Both the position numbers and the translations under genes were made by a program. A model generated the notes under the pieces. The model did not search any database. It was not told where the DNA came from and saw only the letters and a list, made by a program, of their open reading frames with translations. From Gemmatimonadota bacterium (GTDB lineage Bacteria; Gemmatimonadota; Gemmatimonadetes; Longimicrobiales; Longimicrobiaceae), in NCBI GenBank assembly GCA_019348475.1, contig JAHWJJ010000338.1, forward strand, positions 1 through 5,402: a DNA stretch of 5,402 nt. The letters are read 5' to 3'. This document shows positions 1 through 5,402 of the stretch, in pieces; the stretch's first letter is position 1; the number at the start of each line of letters is the position of its first letter.

Positions 1-1
1 C

Positions 2-445
2 CGTTGTGTCCAGCCCGCGGAATCCACGCAGCCCGCGGCGCCCGGCCAGCCTCCGGCCCGGCCGGCGCCCGCGGCTCCGGCGAACGGAGGGCAGGTGACC
101 ATCCAGGTGCAGCAGGGGAGCGCCACCTCCGCCGGCGGCGGCGAGCAGGAGGCGCGCGCCGAGGGCGGCGACGGCACCGTCGTCATCCGCGGCGTGGCGA
201 CCACGCCCACGCCCTGCCACAAGCTGGCGGGGACGGTGGAGCGCACCGGTGGCCGCGTGACCGTCCACATCTCCGCCACGGCTGACCCGGAGGTGATGTG
301 CGTGGCCTCCATCGGCGCCATCCCGTACACGGCGACGGTGCGCGGCTTTCCCGCGGGGACGTACGACCTGCGCGTGCACCACACCTACCCCGGCACCGGG
401 TGGGACACGGCCTCCGTGCTGGAGGCCCGCGTTACCGTGCGCTGA
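2..445 (+). CDS. Partial secreted or surface protein with Pro/Ala tether and two-Cys beta-rich domain
   Basis: The reading frame is open from the left edge to a TGA at 443-445, giving 147 residues, so the true start probably lies outside the window. The first ~30 residues are a Pro/Ala/Gln-rich stretch with a Cys at residue 2, which looks like an extracytoplasmic tether. A lipoprotein anchor is possible, but the visible Arg before the Cys is a poor lipobox residue. From about residue 60 comes a compact domain with alternating hydrophobic strands (VVIRGVA, VTVHISA, YTATVRG, YDLRVHH), consistent with an immunoglobulin-like beta-sandwich. C72 (PCHKL) and C100 (VMCVA) could form a disulfide. An internal GTG at 95 is preceded by GGAGGG and is the best-looking ribosome site in the window. 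It would remove the tether and any export signal, so I do not prefer it. I do not recognise the family well enough to give a function. The aminopeptidase gene starts 31 bases downstream. Confidence 0.7.
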   Translation, partial: RCVQPAESTQPAAPGQPPARPAPAAPANGGQVTIQVQQGSATSAGGGEQEARAEGGDGTVVIRGVATTPTPCHKLAGTVERTGGRVTVHISATADPEVMCVASIGAIPYTATVRGFPAGTYDLRVHHTYPGTGWDTASVLEARVTVR

Positions 446-476
446 CTTCTTTACCATCCCGTTCCCGGCAGAGCCC

Positions 477-2036
477 ATGTCCGCACCGCGCCGCACGCTG
501 CTCCTTCTGCTCGCCGCGCTGGTCGCGGCGCCGGCCCCCGCGCAGGGGCCGGTCCCCGCGCCCCCGGCCAGCCCCGACGCCTTCGTCGTTCCCGCGACGC
601 CCCCGCCGGCACCCATCGCGCGCGAGGAGTTTGCCCGGCGCCGGCAGGCGCTGGCGGCGGAGATGGGCGACGGGGTGCTGGTGGTGATGGGGACGCTGGA
701 GCCCGATGCCGACTACCTTCCGTTCGCCCAGAACGCACCCTTTCGCTACCTGACCGGGGTGACGGAGCCCAACGCGGTGCTGGTGATCGCCAAACGCGGC
801 GCGCGCGTGGACGAGCACCTGTTCGTGATGCCGCGCGAGCCGTCGCAGGAGGTGTGGCAGGGGGCGCGGCTGGGGGCGGAGGGCGCCACGCGGCTGACCG
901 GCATCCCCTCCCACACCACGGAGGAGATGGAGGAGGTCCTGCGGGGGGTGCTGGCGGGGGTGCGGACGCTGTACACCGTGGCCCCGCTGAGCATGGACGG
1001 CAGCCAGAACCCGTTTCTGAGGCCGGACCAGCAGTTCATCCAGCAGCTGCAGCGGGAGTACGGGGTGGAGCGGGTGGCGGACCTGAGCGACGAGCTGTTC
1101 ACCATCCGCCAGGTGAAGTCGCCGGCGGAGCTGGACATGCTGCGGCGTTCCATCCTGATCACCACGCTGGCGCACCGCGAGGCCATGCGCGCGGTGGAGC
1201 CGGGGATGAACGAGTTCGAGATCCACGCGCTGATCGAGGCCACCTTCCGCCGCTACGGCGCCGAGCGGCCGTCGTTCGGCTCAATCGTGGGGTCCGGCCC
1301 CAACTCGACCACGCTGCACTACCGCGCCGCCGACCGCTACATGCAGGCCGGCGACATGCTGGTGATGGACATCGGCGCGTCGTACAACGGGTACGCGGCG
1401 GACGTCACCCGCACCATCCCCGTGAACGGCCGCTTCAGCCCGGAGCAGCGCGCCGTCTACGAGATCGTCCTGGCCGCGCAGAAGGCGGCGGAGGAGCAGG
1501 CGCGCGCGGGGGTCACGATGGCGCGGCTCAACCAGACGGCCACGAGGGTGATCGCCGAGGGGCTCGCGCGGCTGGGGCTGATCGAGTCGCCGCAGGCCAC
1601 CTACGAGTGCCGGCGCGGCGGGGCCACGGCGCAGTGCGCGCAGGTGAACCTGTTCTACATGCACGGGCTGGGGCACGGGATCGGGCTGGACGTGCACGAC
1701 CCCGAGGCCGGGTACGGGCGCGGCTTCGTGGCCGGGAGCGCCTTCACCATCGAGCCCGGCATCTACGTGCGCGCCGACGCGCTGGACTACCTTCCCGACA
1801 CCCCCGGCAATCGGCGGATGATCGCGCGGCTGCGGCCGGCCGTGGAGCGCTACCGCGACATCGGCGTGCGCATCGAGGACGACTACTTTCTCACCGAAGG
1901 CGGGCTGGAGCGGGTGACGGCCGGCGCGCCGCGCGAGATCGACGAGATCGAGGCGCTGATGGCGCTGGAGAGCTTCTGGAACCGCGAGCGCCGCCCGGAG
2001 ATGGTGGAGTGGTACCGCGGCATCACTCCGCGCTGA
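477..2036 (+). CDS. Exported Xaa-Pro aminopeptidase-like M24B metallopeptidase
   Basis: This 519-residue protein should remove an N-terminal residue that precedes proline, using two metal ions. Residues 1-22 form a signal peptide: RR, a Leu/Ala core, then APA before Q23. This predicts a periplasmic or secreted enzyme. A Pro-rich spacer (24-47) leads to an aminopeptidase P N-terminal domain (about 48-175) and a pita-bread catalytic domain (about 215-475). All five metal ligands are visible: D298 and D309 (MDIGASYNGYAADVTRT), H400 (HGLGHGIG), E426 (TIEPGIY) and E467 (RIEDDY). Assisting histidines H281, H396 and H407 match E. coli PepP H243, H350 and H361 in spacing. E426 and E467 are 41 residues apart against 23 in PepP, so there is an insertion of about 18. 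C378 and C387, the only cysteines, lie just before the HGLGH motif and may be disulfide-bonded. The ATG at 477 is chosen because it gives the signal peptide; its ribosome site is weak. Family assignment is firm; exact substrates (aminopeptidase versus prolidase) are not. Confidence 0.95.
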   Translation: MSAPRRTLLLLLAALVAAPAPAQGPVPAPPASPDAFVVPATPPPAPIAREEFARRRQALAAEMGDGVLVVMGTLEPDADYLPFAQNAPFRYLTGVTEPNAVLVIAKRGARVDEHLFVMPREPSQEVWQGARLGAEGATRLTGIPSHTTEEMEEVLRGVLAGVRTLYTVAPLSMDGSQNPFLRPDQQFIQQLQREYGVERVADLSDELFTIRQVKSPAELDMLRRSILITTLAHREAMRAVEPGMNEFEIHALIEATFRRYGAERPSFGSIVGSGPNSTTLHYRAADRYMQAGDMLVMDIGASYNGYAADVTRTIPVNGRFSPEQRAVYEIVLAAQKAAEEQARAGVTMARLNQTATRVIAEGLARLGLIESPQATYECRRGGATAQCAQVNLFYMHGLGHGIGLDVHDPEAGYGRGFVAGSAFTIEPGIYVRADALDYLPDTPGNRRMIARLRPAVERYRDIGVRIEDDYFLTEGGLERVTAGAPREIDEIEALMALESFWNRERRPEMVEWYRGITPR

Positions 2037-2049
2037 GCGCGCCCGCGGG

Positions 2050-3492
2050 ATGACCGAGCAGCCGCCCGCCCCGACCGCCGAACGCCCCCCGCTCGCCCGG
2101 CACGGGCCGGCCGGGTGGCTGGTGCTGGCGTGGCTGGTGGTGACGGCGGGCCGCTTCGCCTGGGCGGCGGCCACGGCCGACGTACCGTGGTGGAGCAAGG
2201 TCGCGACGGCGGCCGTCGCGCTGCTGGCCCTGGCGGCCGTCGTCCCCTTTCTGCGCTTTCGCCGCTCCGGGTGGGAGATGGCGATGTGGGTGCTGGTGAC
2301 GGCGCTGGTGATGGACGTGGCCCGCGTCGTCCTGGGTACCGCGGACTGGCTCCTCGCCGCGCTGGCCGCGGGGGCGTCGGCGTTCTGCCTGGGATACGCC
2401 TGGCGCGCGCGCGGCGCCTTCGCCGACGACGATGCATGGGTGGACGAGGATCGTCTCCACGCCGCCGACGCGTCCGCGGCGTCCACCGGCTCCGCGGGCG
2501 GGCCGCCCGCCGACCCGGTGGCGGATGCGCTGGGTGCCATCCACCGCCGCATCGTGGACGCGGGGAGCGCCTGCGCCGTGAACCGCGAGGAGCTGCTGGC
2601 GGACGCGGCCCGGTACGGCGTGACCGCGGATGCGCTGCGGCGCGAGGCGCTGCCCCTGTACCGCACTTTCCTGGACCACTTTCGCGCCGACGGTCCGCTG
2701 ACGGCGGAGGAAGACCGGGAGCTGTTCTGCCTGGAGAGCAGGCTGGAGCTGGACGCCATCGCCGTCGCGCGGCTGCGCGGGGACGGTGATCGTCCGCACG
2801 CGCCCGCGGAGCCGGTGGACGGGCGTCCCCCTTCCCTCGCCGCCGCCGGCCCGCTGGCCGAGGCGGCGGACCTGGAGGAGGACGCGGAGGTCGCGGCGCC
2901 GGTAGCGTACGTGCCGGGCGCGGCGCCGTCCGGGCTGGCGGACTACGAGCAGCACGAGCTCAACGCGCTCACGCGCTGGGCCGGCACGCCGCTTCCGCCG
3001 AACGCCGAGCCGCGCGAGGCGCTGGAGACGCTGCGGGAGCTGCACCGCGTCAGCACCCGGCCGCCGGAGGAGGTGGAGCCCGGCCTGCCGCTGGACGAGG
3101 GCGAGCGGTGCTTCGCCGCACGGCAGGTGGAGCTGCACCGGATGCCGCCGGGCGCGCAGCCGGACGCGGCGGAGCCCGCACCCGGCGCGATGTTCGCGGG
3201 CGCCTTTCTGGACGGCAGCCCCCGGCGCGACTGCGACCTGTCGCGGTACCAGCGCGCCGGCGGGTGCCGCTTCCTGGTGACGGACCGGCGCCTGCTCCTG
3301 GTGGCCCCGTCAGGGCAGCGCAGCCCGCTGCCGCTGGACCGTATCCGCTCCGTGCGGCCCTGCCGCAACGGGGTGGAGGTGCACCCCCTGCGGGGCGCCC
3401 CCGTCTTACTGGCCTTCGATGACGGCGTGGTGGACGTGGCGATGCGCATCGCCCGCGCGGTGCAGGAGGCTGGCGCCCGGCGGCTGGCGTGA
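2050..3492 (+). CDS. Four-segment membrane protein with TerB-like helical region and C-terminal PH-like domain
   Basis: A 480-residue protein of unknown function. Residues 21-41, 50-70, 75-96 and 99-119 are hydrophobic and read as four membrane segments. The RFRR after the second segment and WRAR after the fourth suggest these ends face the cytoplasm. A linker (about 122-158) carries the palindrome annotated separately. Residues 160-245 are helical and include FRADGPLTAEEDRELFCLE, reminiscent of TerB-like or acidic bihelical modules (inference). An acidic Ala/Pro-rich stretch follows (246-290). The C-terminal part has GERCFAARQVELHR (351-364) and then FLVTDRRLLLV, PLDRIRSV, GVEVHPL and VLLAFDD (408-457), ending in a helix. 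That strand order resembles bacterial PH-like or GRAM-like domains, where 'TDRRLLL' plus 'L..I..V' is a recurring pattern. The ATG is 13 bases after the aminopeptidase stop, so translational coupling or co-transcription is likely. A membrane-tethered sensor or scaffold is plausible but unproven. Confidence 0.85.
   Translation: MTEQPPAPTAERPPLARHGPAGWLVLAWLVVTAGRFAWAAATADVPWWSKVATAAVALLALAAVVPFLRFRRSGWEMAMWVLVTALVMDVARVVLGTADWLLAALAAGASAFCLGYAWRARGAFADDDAWVDEDRLHAADASAASTGSAGGPPADPVADALGAIHRRIVDAGSACAVNREELLADAARYGVTADALRREALPLYRTFLDHFRADGPLTAEEDRELFCLESRLELDAIAVARLRGDGDRPHAPAEPVDGRPPSLAAAGPLAEAADLEEDAEVAAPVAYVPGAAPSGLADYEQHELNALTRWAGTPLPPNAEPREALETLRELHRVSTRPPEEVEPGLPLDEGERCFAARQVELHRMPPGAQPDAAEPAPGAMFAGAFLDGSPRRDCDLSRYQRAGGCRFLVTDRRLLLVAPSGQRSPLPLDRIRSVRPCRNGVEVHPLRGAPVLLAFDDGVVDVAMRIARAVQEAGARRLA
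2484..2520. repeat. Near-perfect 37-bp palindrome in frame inside a coding linker
   Basis: Two 18-base arms (2484-2501 and 2503-2520) flank one central base, and 16 of 18 positions pair. The inner eight pairs around 2502 (GCGGGCGG with CCGCCCGC) are perfect. A weaker outer arm (2468-2477 with 2521-2530, 8 of 10 pairs) follows after a six-base bulge on the left side. The element sits in the linker after the last membrane segment of the membrane/PH-like gene and does not break its frame. The plus strand reads TGSAGGPPADPV and the minus strand reads TGSAGGPPAEPV in one of its frames. This resembles palindromic elements that insert in frame into proteins. Only one copy is visible here, so a dispersed-repeat identity is inference. 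Confidence 0.6.
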
Positions 3493-3513
3493 GCGGGTCC
3501 CGCAGCCGTCCTC

Positions 3514-3548
3514 ATCCACCGATCCACTGATCCACCGATCCACTGATC
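3514..3548. repeat. Tandem 8-bp repeat upstream of the DUF429 gene
   Basis: Four consecutive octamers ATCCACCG, ATCCACTG, ATCCACCG, ATCCACTG (3514-3545) are followed by a partial unit ATC. It can also be read as two identical 16-base units. It is clearly more AT-rich than its surroundings and fills most of the 58-base gap between the membrane/PH-like gene and the GTG at 3551. GATC occurs at 3521, 3529, 3537 and 3545, each exactly 8 bases apart. The array ends two bases before the start codon, so copy number could alter the 5' untranslated region or promoter spacing. Confidence 0.9.
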
Positions 3549-3550
3549 TC

Positions 3551-4366
3551 GTGAACCCGTTCCGCTACTTCGGCGGCATCGACTTTTCGGGCGCAAAGGA
3601 GCCCCTCTCCAACCTGTGGAGCGCCGTCGGCGAGGAGCGCGACGGGCGGCTGTGCATCGTCTCGCTCTGCCCGCACCCGTACCGCGCCGACCTGGCGTCG
3701 TTCGTGGCCGAAGGGTGGCGCAGGCACGCCAATCCCGGTCCCGGCGCGCGCGTCCTGTGGGGCGCGGATTTTCCCTTCGGCCTGCCCGCGGACGCGGTGA
3801 GCGCGCTGCCGGACCTGCGCGAGCGGTCATGGCGCGCCATGGCGTCGTGGGTGGCGGACCGCCCGCCCGACGAGATCCGCGACGCGCTCCCCGGCCTGGG
3901 GAAGGCGCCGCGGCGGACGGACACGGGGGGCGCGCTGGCGCCGCTGGACCTGCGCCTGTACCGGCAGACGGTGGAGGGGATCCGCTTTCTGTGGGAGCTT
4001 CGCGACGCGGCCGAGGTCTCCATCGCCCCCGTCCTGCCGCGGGAAGGCGCGGAAACGGTGCTGATCGAGGTGTACCCGTCGGGCGCGGTAAAGGACCTGG
4101 GGATCAAGGGCTCGCGCGTTCCCTCGCGCCCGGGCGAGGTGCGGGCGCGCCCGGCGGCGTTCCGCCCGTTCCTTTCCTTCGACCATCCCTGCATGGAGGC
4201 GACCGCGTGCACGCTTGAGGACGCGCGTGACGCCTGCATCGCCTGCCTGGCCGCGTACCTGTGCCGCGACGACCTGGACCAGCCGTTTCGCCTGGACCGC
4301 GCGCCGCGAGACGTGGTGGAGCTGGAGGGGTGGATCTACCGCCCGCCCGCGGCGCTGGGGGGTTGA
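3551..4366 (+). CDS. DUF429-family protein, predicted RNase H-fold nuclease-like
   Basis: A 271-residue protein when started at the GTG at 3551. The frame is open further upstream, to an ATG at 3419, but that extension would overlap the preceding gene and read through the tandem repeat. The GTG start puts the conserved first strand FGGIDFSGAK at residues 7-16, where this family usually has it. No Shine-Dalgarno sequence precedes it. Conserved acidic positions are D11 (GIDFSG), D73 (WGADFPFGLP), E173 (LIEVYPSG) and D224/D227 (LEDARDAC). Their spacing fits the RNase H-like fold proposed for DUF429. The C-terminal EGWIYRP (259-265) is also typical. Families of this type are annotated as predicted nucleases, but biochemical activity and substrate are not established, so no enzyme name is given. 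The gene ends at TGA 4364-4366, facing the leftward gene. Confidence 0.85.
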   Translation: MNPFRYFGGIDFSGAKEPLSNLWSAVGEERDGRLCIVSLCPHPYRADLASFVAEGWRRHANPGPGARVLWGADFPFGLPADAVSALPDLRERSWRAMASWVADRPPDEIRDALPGLGKAPRRTDTGGALAPLDLRLYRQTVEGIRFLWELRDAAEVSIAPVLPREGAETVLIEVYPSGAVKDLGIKGSRVPSRPGEVRARPAAFRPFLSFDHPCMEATACTLEDARDACIACLAAYLCRDDLDQPFRLDRAPRDVVELEGWIYRPPAALGG

Positions 4367-4649
4367 GGCGGCGCGGCAGCGAGGGGCGCGGCGCCGTCCC
4401 ACGGTGAATTGAATCCGAGGAGACGGGCGGACCCCGCGCCGGAACGAATGAATTCGCCGCTGGAAAATCGCTCCGCCTGCGCGGACCGGGTGCGCCGGCC
4501 TCTGCGGGAAGACGCTAGGCCTCTGCCGTGTGCAGTTGAAGCCCCGCGCGGTTTGCGGGGCTTTCCGCAGTCGTTGCGGCGGCTTCAGCCGCTCCGGCGC
4601 GGGCTTGGCCCGGGCACGTCCGCCGGTGCTCACGCAGCCGCCGTCCACC
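4367..4649. other. Convergent intergenic region with several hairpins, no gene seen
   Basis: This 283-base gap separates two converging genes. A plus-strand frame is open across it, but it lacks a ribosome site and a recognisable domain, so I treat it as non-coding. Its first half (about 4400-4470) is less GC-rich and contains GAATTGAATCC and GAATGAATTC. Hairpins seen are TCCGC/GCGGA (4472-4485), the terminator stem at 4539-4563, GCGGCT/AGCCGC (4579-4592) and CGGGC/GCCCG (4600-4612). A nine-base direct repeat GGCCTCTGC occurs at 4497-4505 and 4518-4526. The hairpin cluster may be a dispersed intergenic element or simply 3' end structure for both genes. Confidence 0.5.
4539..4564 (+). terminator. 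Intrinsic-type terminator hairpin between convergent genes
   Basis: A perfect nine-pair stem (AAGCCCCGC at 4539-4547 with GCGGGGCTT at 4555-4563) encloses a seven-base loop. On the plus strand the stem ends in TTT, then CC, so the U-tract is short. On the minus strand the stem ends in CTT then CAAC, which is weaker still. It lies about 170 bases after the DUF429 stop and about 85 bases after the leftward gene ends, so it could serve both transcripts. Efficiency is uncertain because of the poor U-tract. Confidence 0.55.
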
Positions 4650-5402
4650 TCACGTCCCGTAGCGCTCTTCGGCGTCCCGGGCCGCGCTCCGCTCCGCCGG
4701 CGGCTGGTTCGCCGCCTCCACCAGGGCGGTGATCCAGGCGCGCATCACGGCGTCCACGGGAACGGCGAGCAGGTCCACGGCGGCGCCGGCGGGCGCGCTG
4801 GGCGCCCGCGGGATGTCCGTCGGCGGCAGCGTGCGCGCCAGGCCGCGCTCCAGCAGCACCCCGCGCAGCTCGTCGATCCGCGCCAGCGCGTCCTCCGCGT
4901 CCGCGGCCGGCGCAACCACGCGGGGGATGCGCGCGCCGAACAGCCCGTCCGCGATGGTGGCCTCCAGCGCGGCGGGCAGCGGCAGGTGGGCGGCAAAGGC
5001 GCGCACGTCCGCCTCCAGCGCCCGCAGCTCCGCGGGCGAATCCACCGAAACCAGCTCCGTGGAGAGGGTGAACACGTGCTCACGCGCGTCCAGCGGCAGG
5101 GCGCGGCCCAGCATCACCCGGCCGGGGTGCACCTCGCCGTACGGGTCGCGGATGCGCAGCTCGCGGCCGTCCAGCAGCGAGCGCACCACGGCGATGTCGT
5201 CGTCCCCCCGCAGCAGCACCTGGAAGGCGCCGGGGACGGAGTCCAGCAGCGCGCGCGCCGCCGCCCGCCGCGCCCGCGGCCAGCGCCCGCCCTCGTCCGA
5301 CGCCAGGAGCGAAGCCAGCACCGGCTCGCCGGCGGCCAGCGCGGGGCGCTCCGCCAGCGCCCACTCCATCCGCCGCCCCACCGAGCGCAGCCCCGCCTCG
5401 CC
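4650..5402 (-). CDS. Unrecognised protein, probably cut by the right edge
   Basis: The minus-strand frame is open from the window edge at 5402 to a TGA at 4652-4650, giving 250 visible residues. Possible starts inside the window are a GTG at 5381-5379 and an ATG at 5369-5367. The frame continues past both to the edge, and neither has a convincing ribosome site, so the true start may be beyond the window. The visible part begins with Ala/Arg/Leu-rich helices and then has a strand-rich segment with AFQVLLRGDDDIAVVRSLL and IRDPYGEVHPGRVMLGRALPL. Long amphipathic helices follow, from about the SPAELRALEADVRAF stretch onward. There is no signal peptide, membrane segment or metal-binding Cys/His motif. 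I do not recognise the family. The central segment is loosely like the strand-rich modules of SEC-C-associated proteins, but this is too weak for a call. Codon bias matches the neighbouring genes, which supports real coding. Confidence 0.65.
   Translation of the reverse strand, partial: GEAGLRSVGRRMEWALAERPALAAGEPVLASLLASDEGGRWPRARRAAARALLDSVPGAFQVLLRGDDDIAVVRSLLDGRELRIRDPYGEVHPGRVMLGRALPLDAREHVFTLSTELVSVDSPAELRALEADVRAFAAHLPLPAALEATIADGLFGARIPRVVAPAADAEDALARIDELRGVLLERGLARTLPPTDIPRAPSAPAGAAVDLLAVPVDAVMRAWITALVEAANQPPAERSAARDAEERYGT

Noticed and set aside
95..445. GTG at 95 as the real start of the first gene, with GGAGGG upstream
   Set aside because: The frame stays open to the left edge with a Pro/Ala-rich tether typical of exported proteins. 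It remains possible, but it would leave a secreted-looking domain without an export signal.
432..1226. Minus-strand open frame of 264 codons opposite the peptidase gene
   Set aside because: The product is His/Arg/Gln-rich without any domain pattern and overlaps the signal peptide and N-terminal domain of a clear M24 protein.
1281..2759. Long minus-strand open frame (492 codons) across the peptidase and membrane-protein genes
   Set aside because: It lies antisense to two well-supported genes. Its low-complexity Ser/Arg/Ala/His-rich product is the usual shadow of G/C-biased third positions.
2023..3138. Minus-strand open frame of 371 codons opposite the membrane/PH-like gene
   Set aside because: Arg/Gly/Gln-rich shadow translation; the plus strand has coherent membrane segments and domains.
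3514..3548. Possible CRISPR array
   Set aside because: The units are directly adjacent octamers with no spacers, and there are no cas genes nearby.
3419..3550. N-terminal extension of the DUF429 gene from the ATG at 3419
   Set aside because: It would overlap the preceding gene out of frame, translate the tandem repeat and push the conserved GIDFSG strand far from the N-terminus.
3512..3727. Minus-strand frame with a repeated peptide (DQWIGG-like) from the tandem repeat
   Set aside because: The peptide repeat is just the octamer array read in one frame; the rest of the frame is antisense to the DUF429 gene.
3827..4648. Minus-strand open frame of 273 codons crossing the DUF429 gene and the intergenic gap
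   Set aside because: It is antisense to conserved DUF429 motifs and crosses the terminator hairpin; the product is Arg-rich with no motif.
4409..4732. Plus-strand open frame of 107 codons in the convergent gap
   Set aside because: It has no recognisable domain, runs through the terminator hairpin and overlaps the 3' end of the leftward gene.

Overview
The window is very GC-rich (roughly 70 % by eye) with strong G/C preference at third codon positions. It is densely coding, and most starts lack a clear Shine-Dalgarno sequence. The gene content is a secreted beta-rich domain with a Cys pair, a periplasmic M24 aminopeptidase and proteins with Ala/Pro/Gly-rich linkers. Together these fit a high-GC Gram-negative soil or environmental bacterium. 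My best guess is a Gemmatimonadota (Longimicrobium-like) genome, but this is inference from style, not from a marker gene.

Layout. Four genes run rightward. (1) At 2-445 is the 3' part of a secreted or surface protein: a Pro/Ala tether followed by a compact beta-rich domain with two cysteines. (2) At 477-2036 is a complete exported Xaa-Pro aminopeptidase-like M24B metallopeptidase with all metal ligands. (3) At 2050-3492 is a protein with four membrane segments, a helical TerB-like stretch and a C-terminal PH-like domain, with a near-perfect 37-bp palindrome in its linker. (4) At 3551-4366 is a DUF429-type (RNase H-fold) protein with a GTG start, preceded by a tandem 8-bp repeat. A fifth gene runs leftward (5402 to 4650), is unrecognised and is cut by the right edge. 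The convergent gap 4367-4649 holds one credible terminator hairpin and several smaller hairpins.

How they work together. Genes 1-3 are separated by only 31 and 13 bases and could be co-transcribed. Gene 4 follows after 58 bases. No shared pathway is evident: export and peptide trimming (1, 2), membrane or signalling (3) and a nuclease-fold protein (4) look like ordinary neighbours. I do not see a defence system, mobile element, CRISPR array or RNA gene. The two most unusual signals are small: the in-frame palindrome that encodes nearly the same peptide on both strands, and the tandem repeat with four GATC sites exactly 8 bases apart just before a start codon.
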